From contig CAMZGB010000071.1 in NCBI GenBank assembly GCA_947306285.1, positions 1 through 5,447 on the forward strand: 5,447 nucleotides of DNA, in the 5' to 3' direction. Each line of letters begins with the position of its first letter. Within the stretch, counting starts at the first letter, position 1. Origin of the DNA: an uncultured Lachnospira sp. (lineage in GTDB: Bacteria; Bacillota; Clostridia; Lachnospirales; Lachnospiraceae). Both the position numbers and the translations under genes were made by a program. Shown here one piece after another: positions 5,283 to 5,447 of this stretch. The notes beneath the pieces were generated by a model. The model was not told where the DNA came from. It saw nothing but the letters and a program-made list of their open reading frames with translations, and searched no databases.

Positions 5283-5447
5283 CTACTTTCTAAAGATCAT
5301 CTCGTGTCTTCCAGGGCCGTTACTAGCCATAGTTACTGGAACACCAAGTTCTTTTTCAATAAACTCAATATAATTTCTACAGTTTTCAGGAAGCTTATCG
5401 TATTCTGTGATACCTCTGATGTCTTCCTTCCAACCTGGAAGTTTCTC
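5283..5447 (-). CDS. purA: Adenylosuccinate synthetase, C-terminal part (cut by window edge)
   Basis: PurA joins aspartate to IMP using GTP, the first committed step from IMP to AMP; cytoplasmic. Only the last 54 residues and the TAG stop are present. I read on the minus strand EKLPGWKEDIRGITEYDKLPENCRNYIEFIEKELGVPVTMASNGPGRHEMIFRK in successive segments. The LPGW(K)EDI start, the LPEN-(A/C)-R-x-YI(E)-x-IE segment and the final VPV-x(4,5)-GP-x-R block are the standard PurA C-terminus. The last block reads GPGR where many relatives have GPDR; I think this is a lineage variant. The stop is 6 bases from the start of the small membrane protein gene, implying a shared transcript. Confidence 0.95.
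   Translation of the reverse strand, partial: EKLPGWKEDIRGITEYDKLPENCRNYIEFIEKELGVPVTMASNGPGRHEMIFRK

Overview
The window looks like a chromosomal segment from a low-GC, Gram-positive Firmicute, most likely a Clostridia or Lachnospiraceae-type anaerobe. This rests on AT-rich codon use, strong AGGAGG-type ribosome binding sites, the presence of Hsp33, a TrpR-like YerC repressor and a class D-like sortase, and the protein-level look of PcrA and PurA. The genus cannot be fixed from the sequence alone. There are no rRNA, tRNA, CRISPR, insertion-sequence or phage signals, and almost all of the window is coding.

Layout. The left two thirds (1-3805) is one leftward block. In transcription order it holds hslO (Hsp33), a sortase with an unusual N-terminal extension, a four-helix membrane protein, a TrpR-like YerC-family regulator, and the start of pcrA (DNA helicase, cut by the window edge). 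hslO, the sortase gene and the membrane protein gene overlap one another and are probably translationally coupled. No terminator separates them from yerC, but yerC has a plausible promoter of its own and a 14-bp palindrome at its predicted transcription start. A second palindrome sits between yerC and pcrA.

At 3806-3903 a compact divergent promoter region drives hslO leftward and an unrecognised two-helix membrane protein (3904-4956) rightward. That gene converges on a leftward pair at the right edge: the end of purA (adenylosuccinate synthetase) followed closely by a 79-residue membrane protein. A strong bidirectional terminator with an 18-bp stem lies between the convergent genes. It is bracketed by a second inverted repeat of 19 nt formed by the two coding tails.

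Functionally the window mixes housekeeping genes (redox chaperone, purine synthesis, DNA repair helicase) with envelope genes of unknown role. The most interesting unit is the sortase and four-helix protein pair. The sortase carries an extra exported domain, and no gene here encodes an obvious LPxTG-type substrate.
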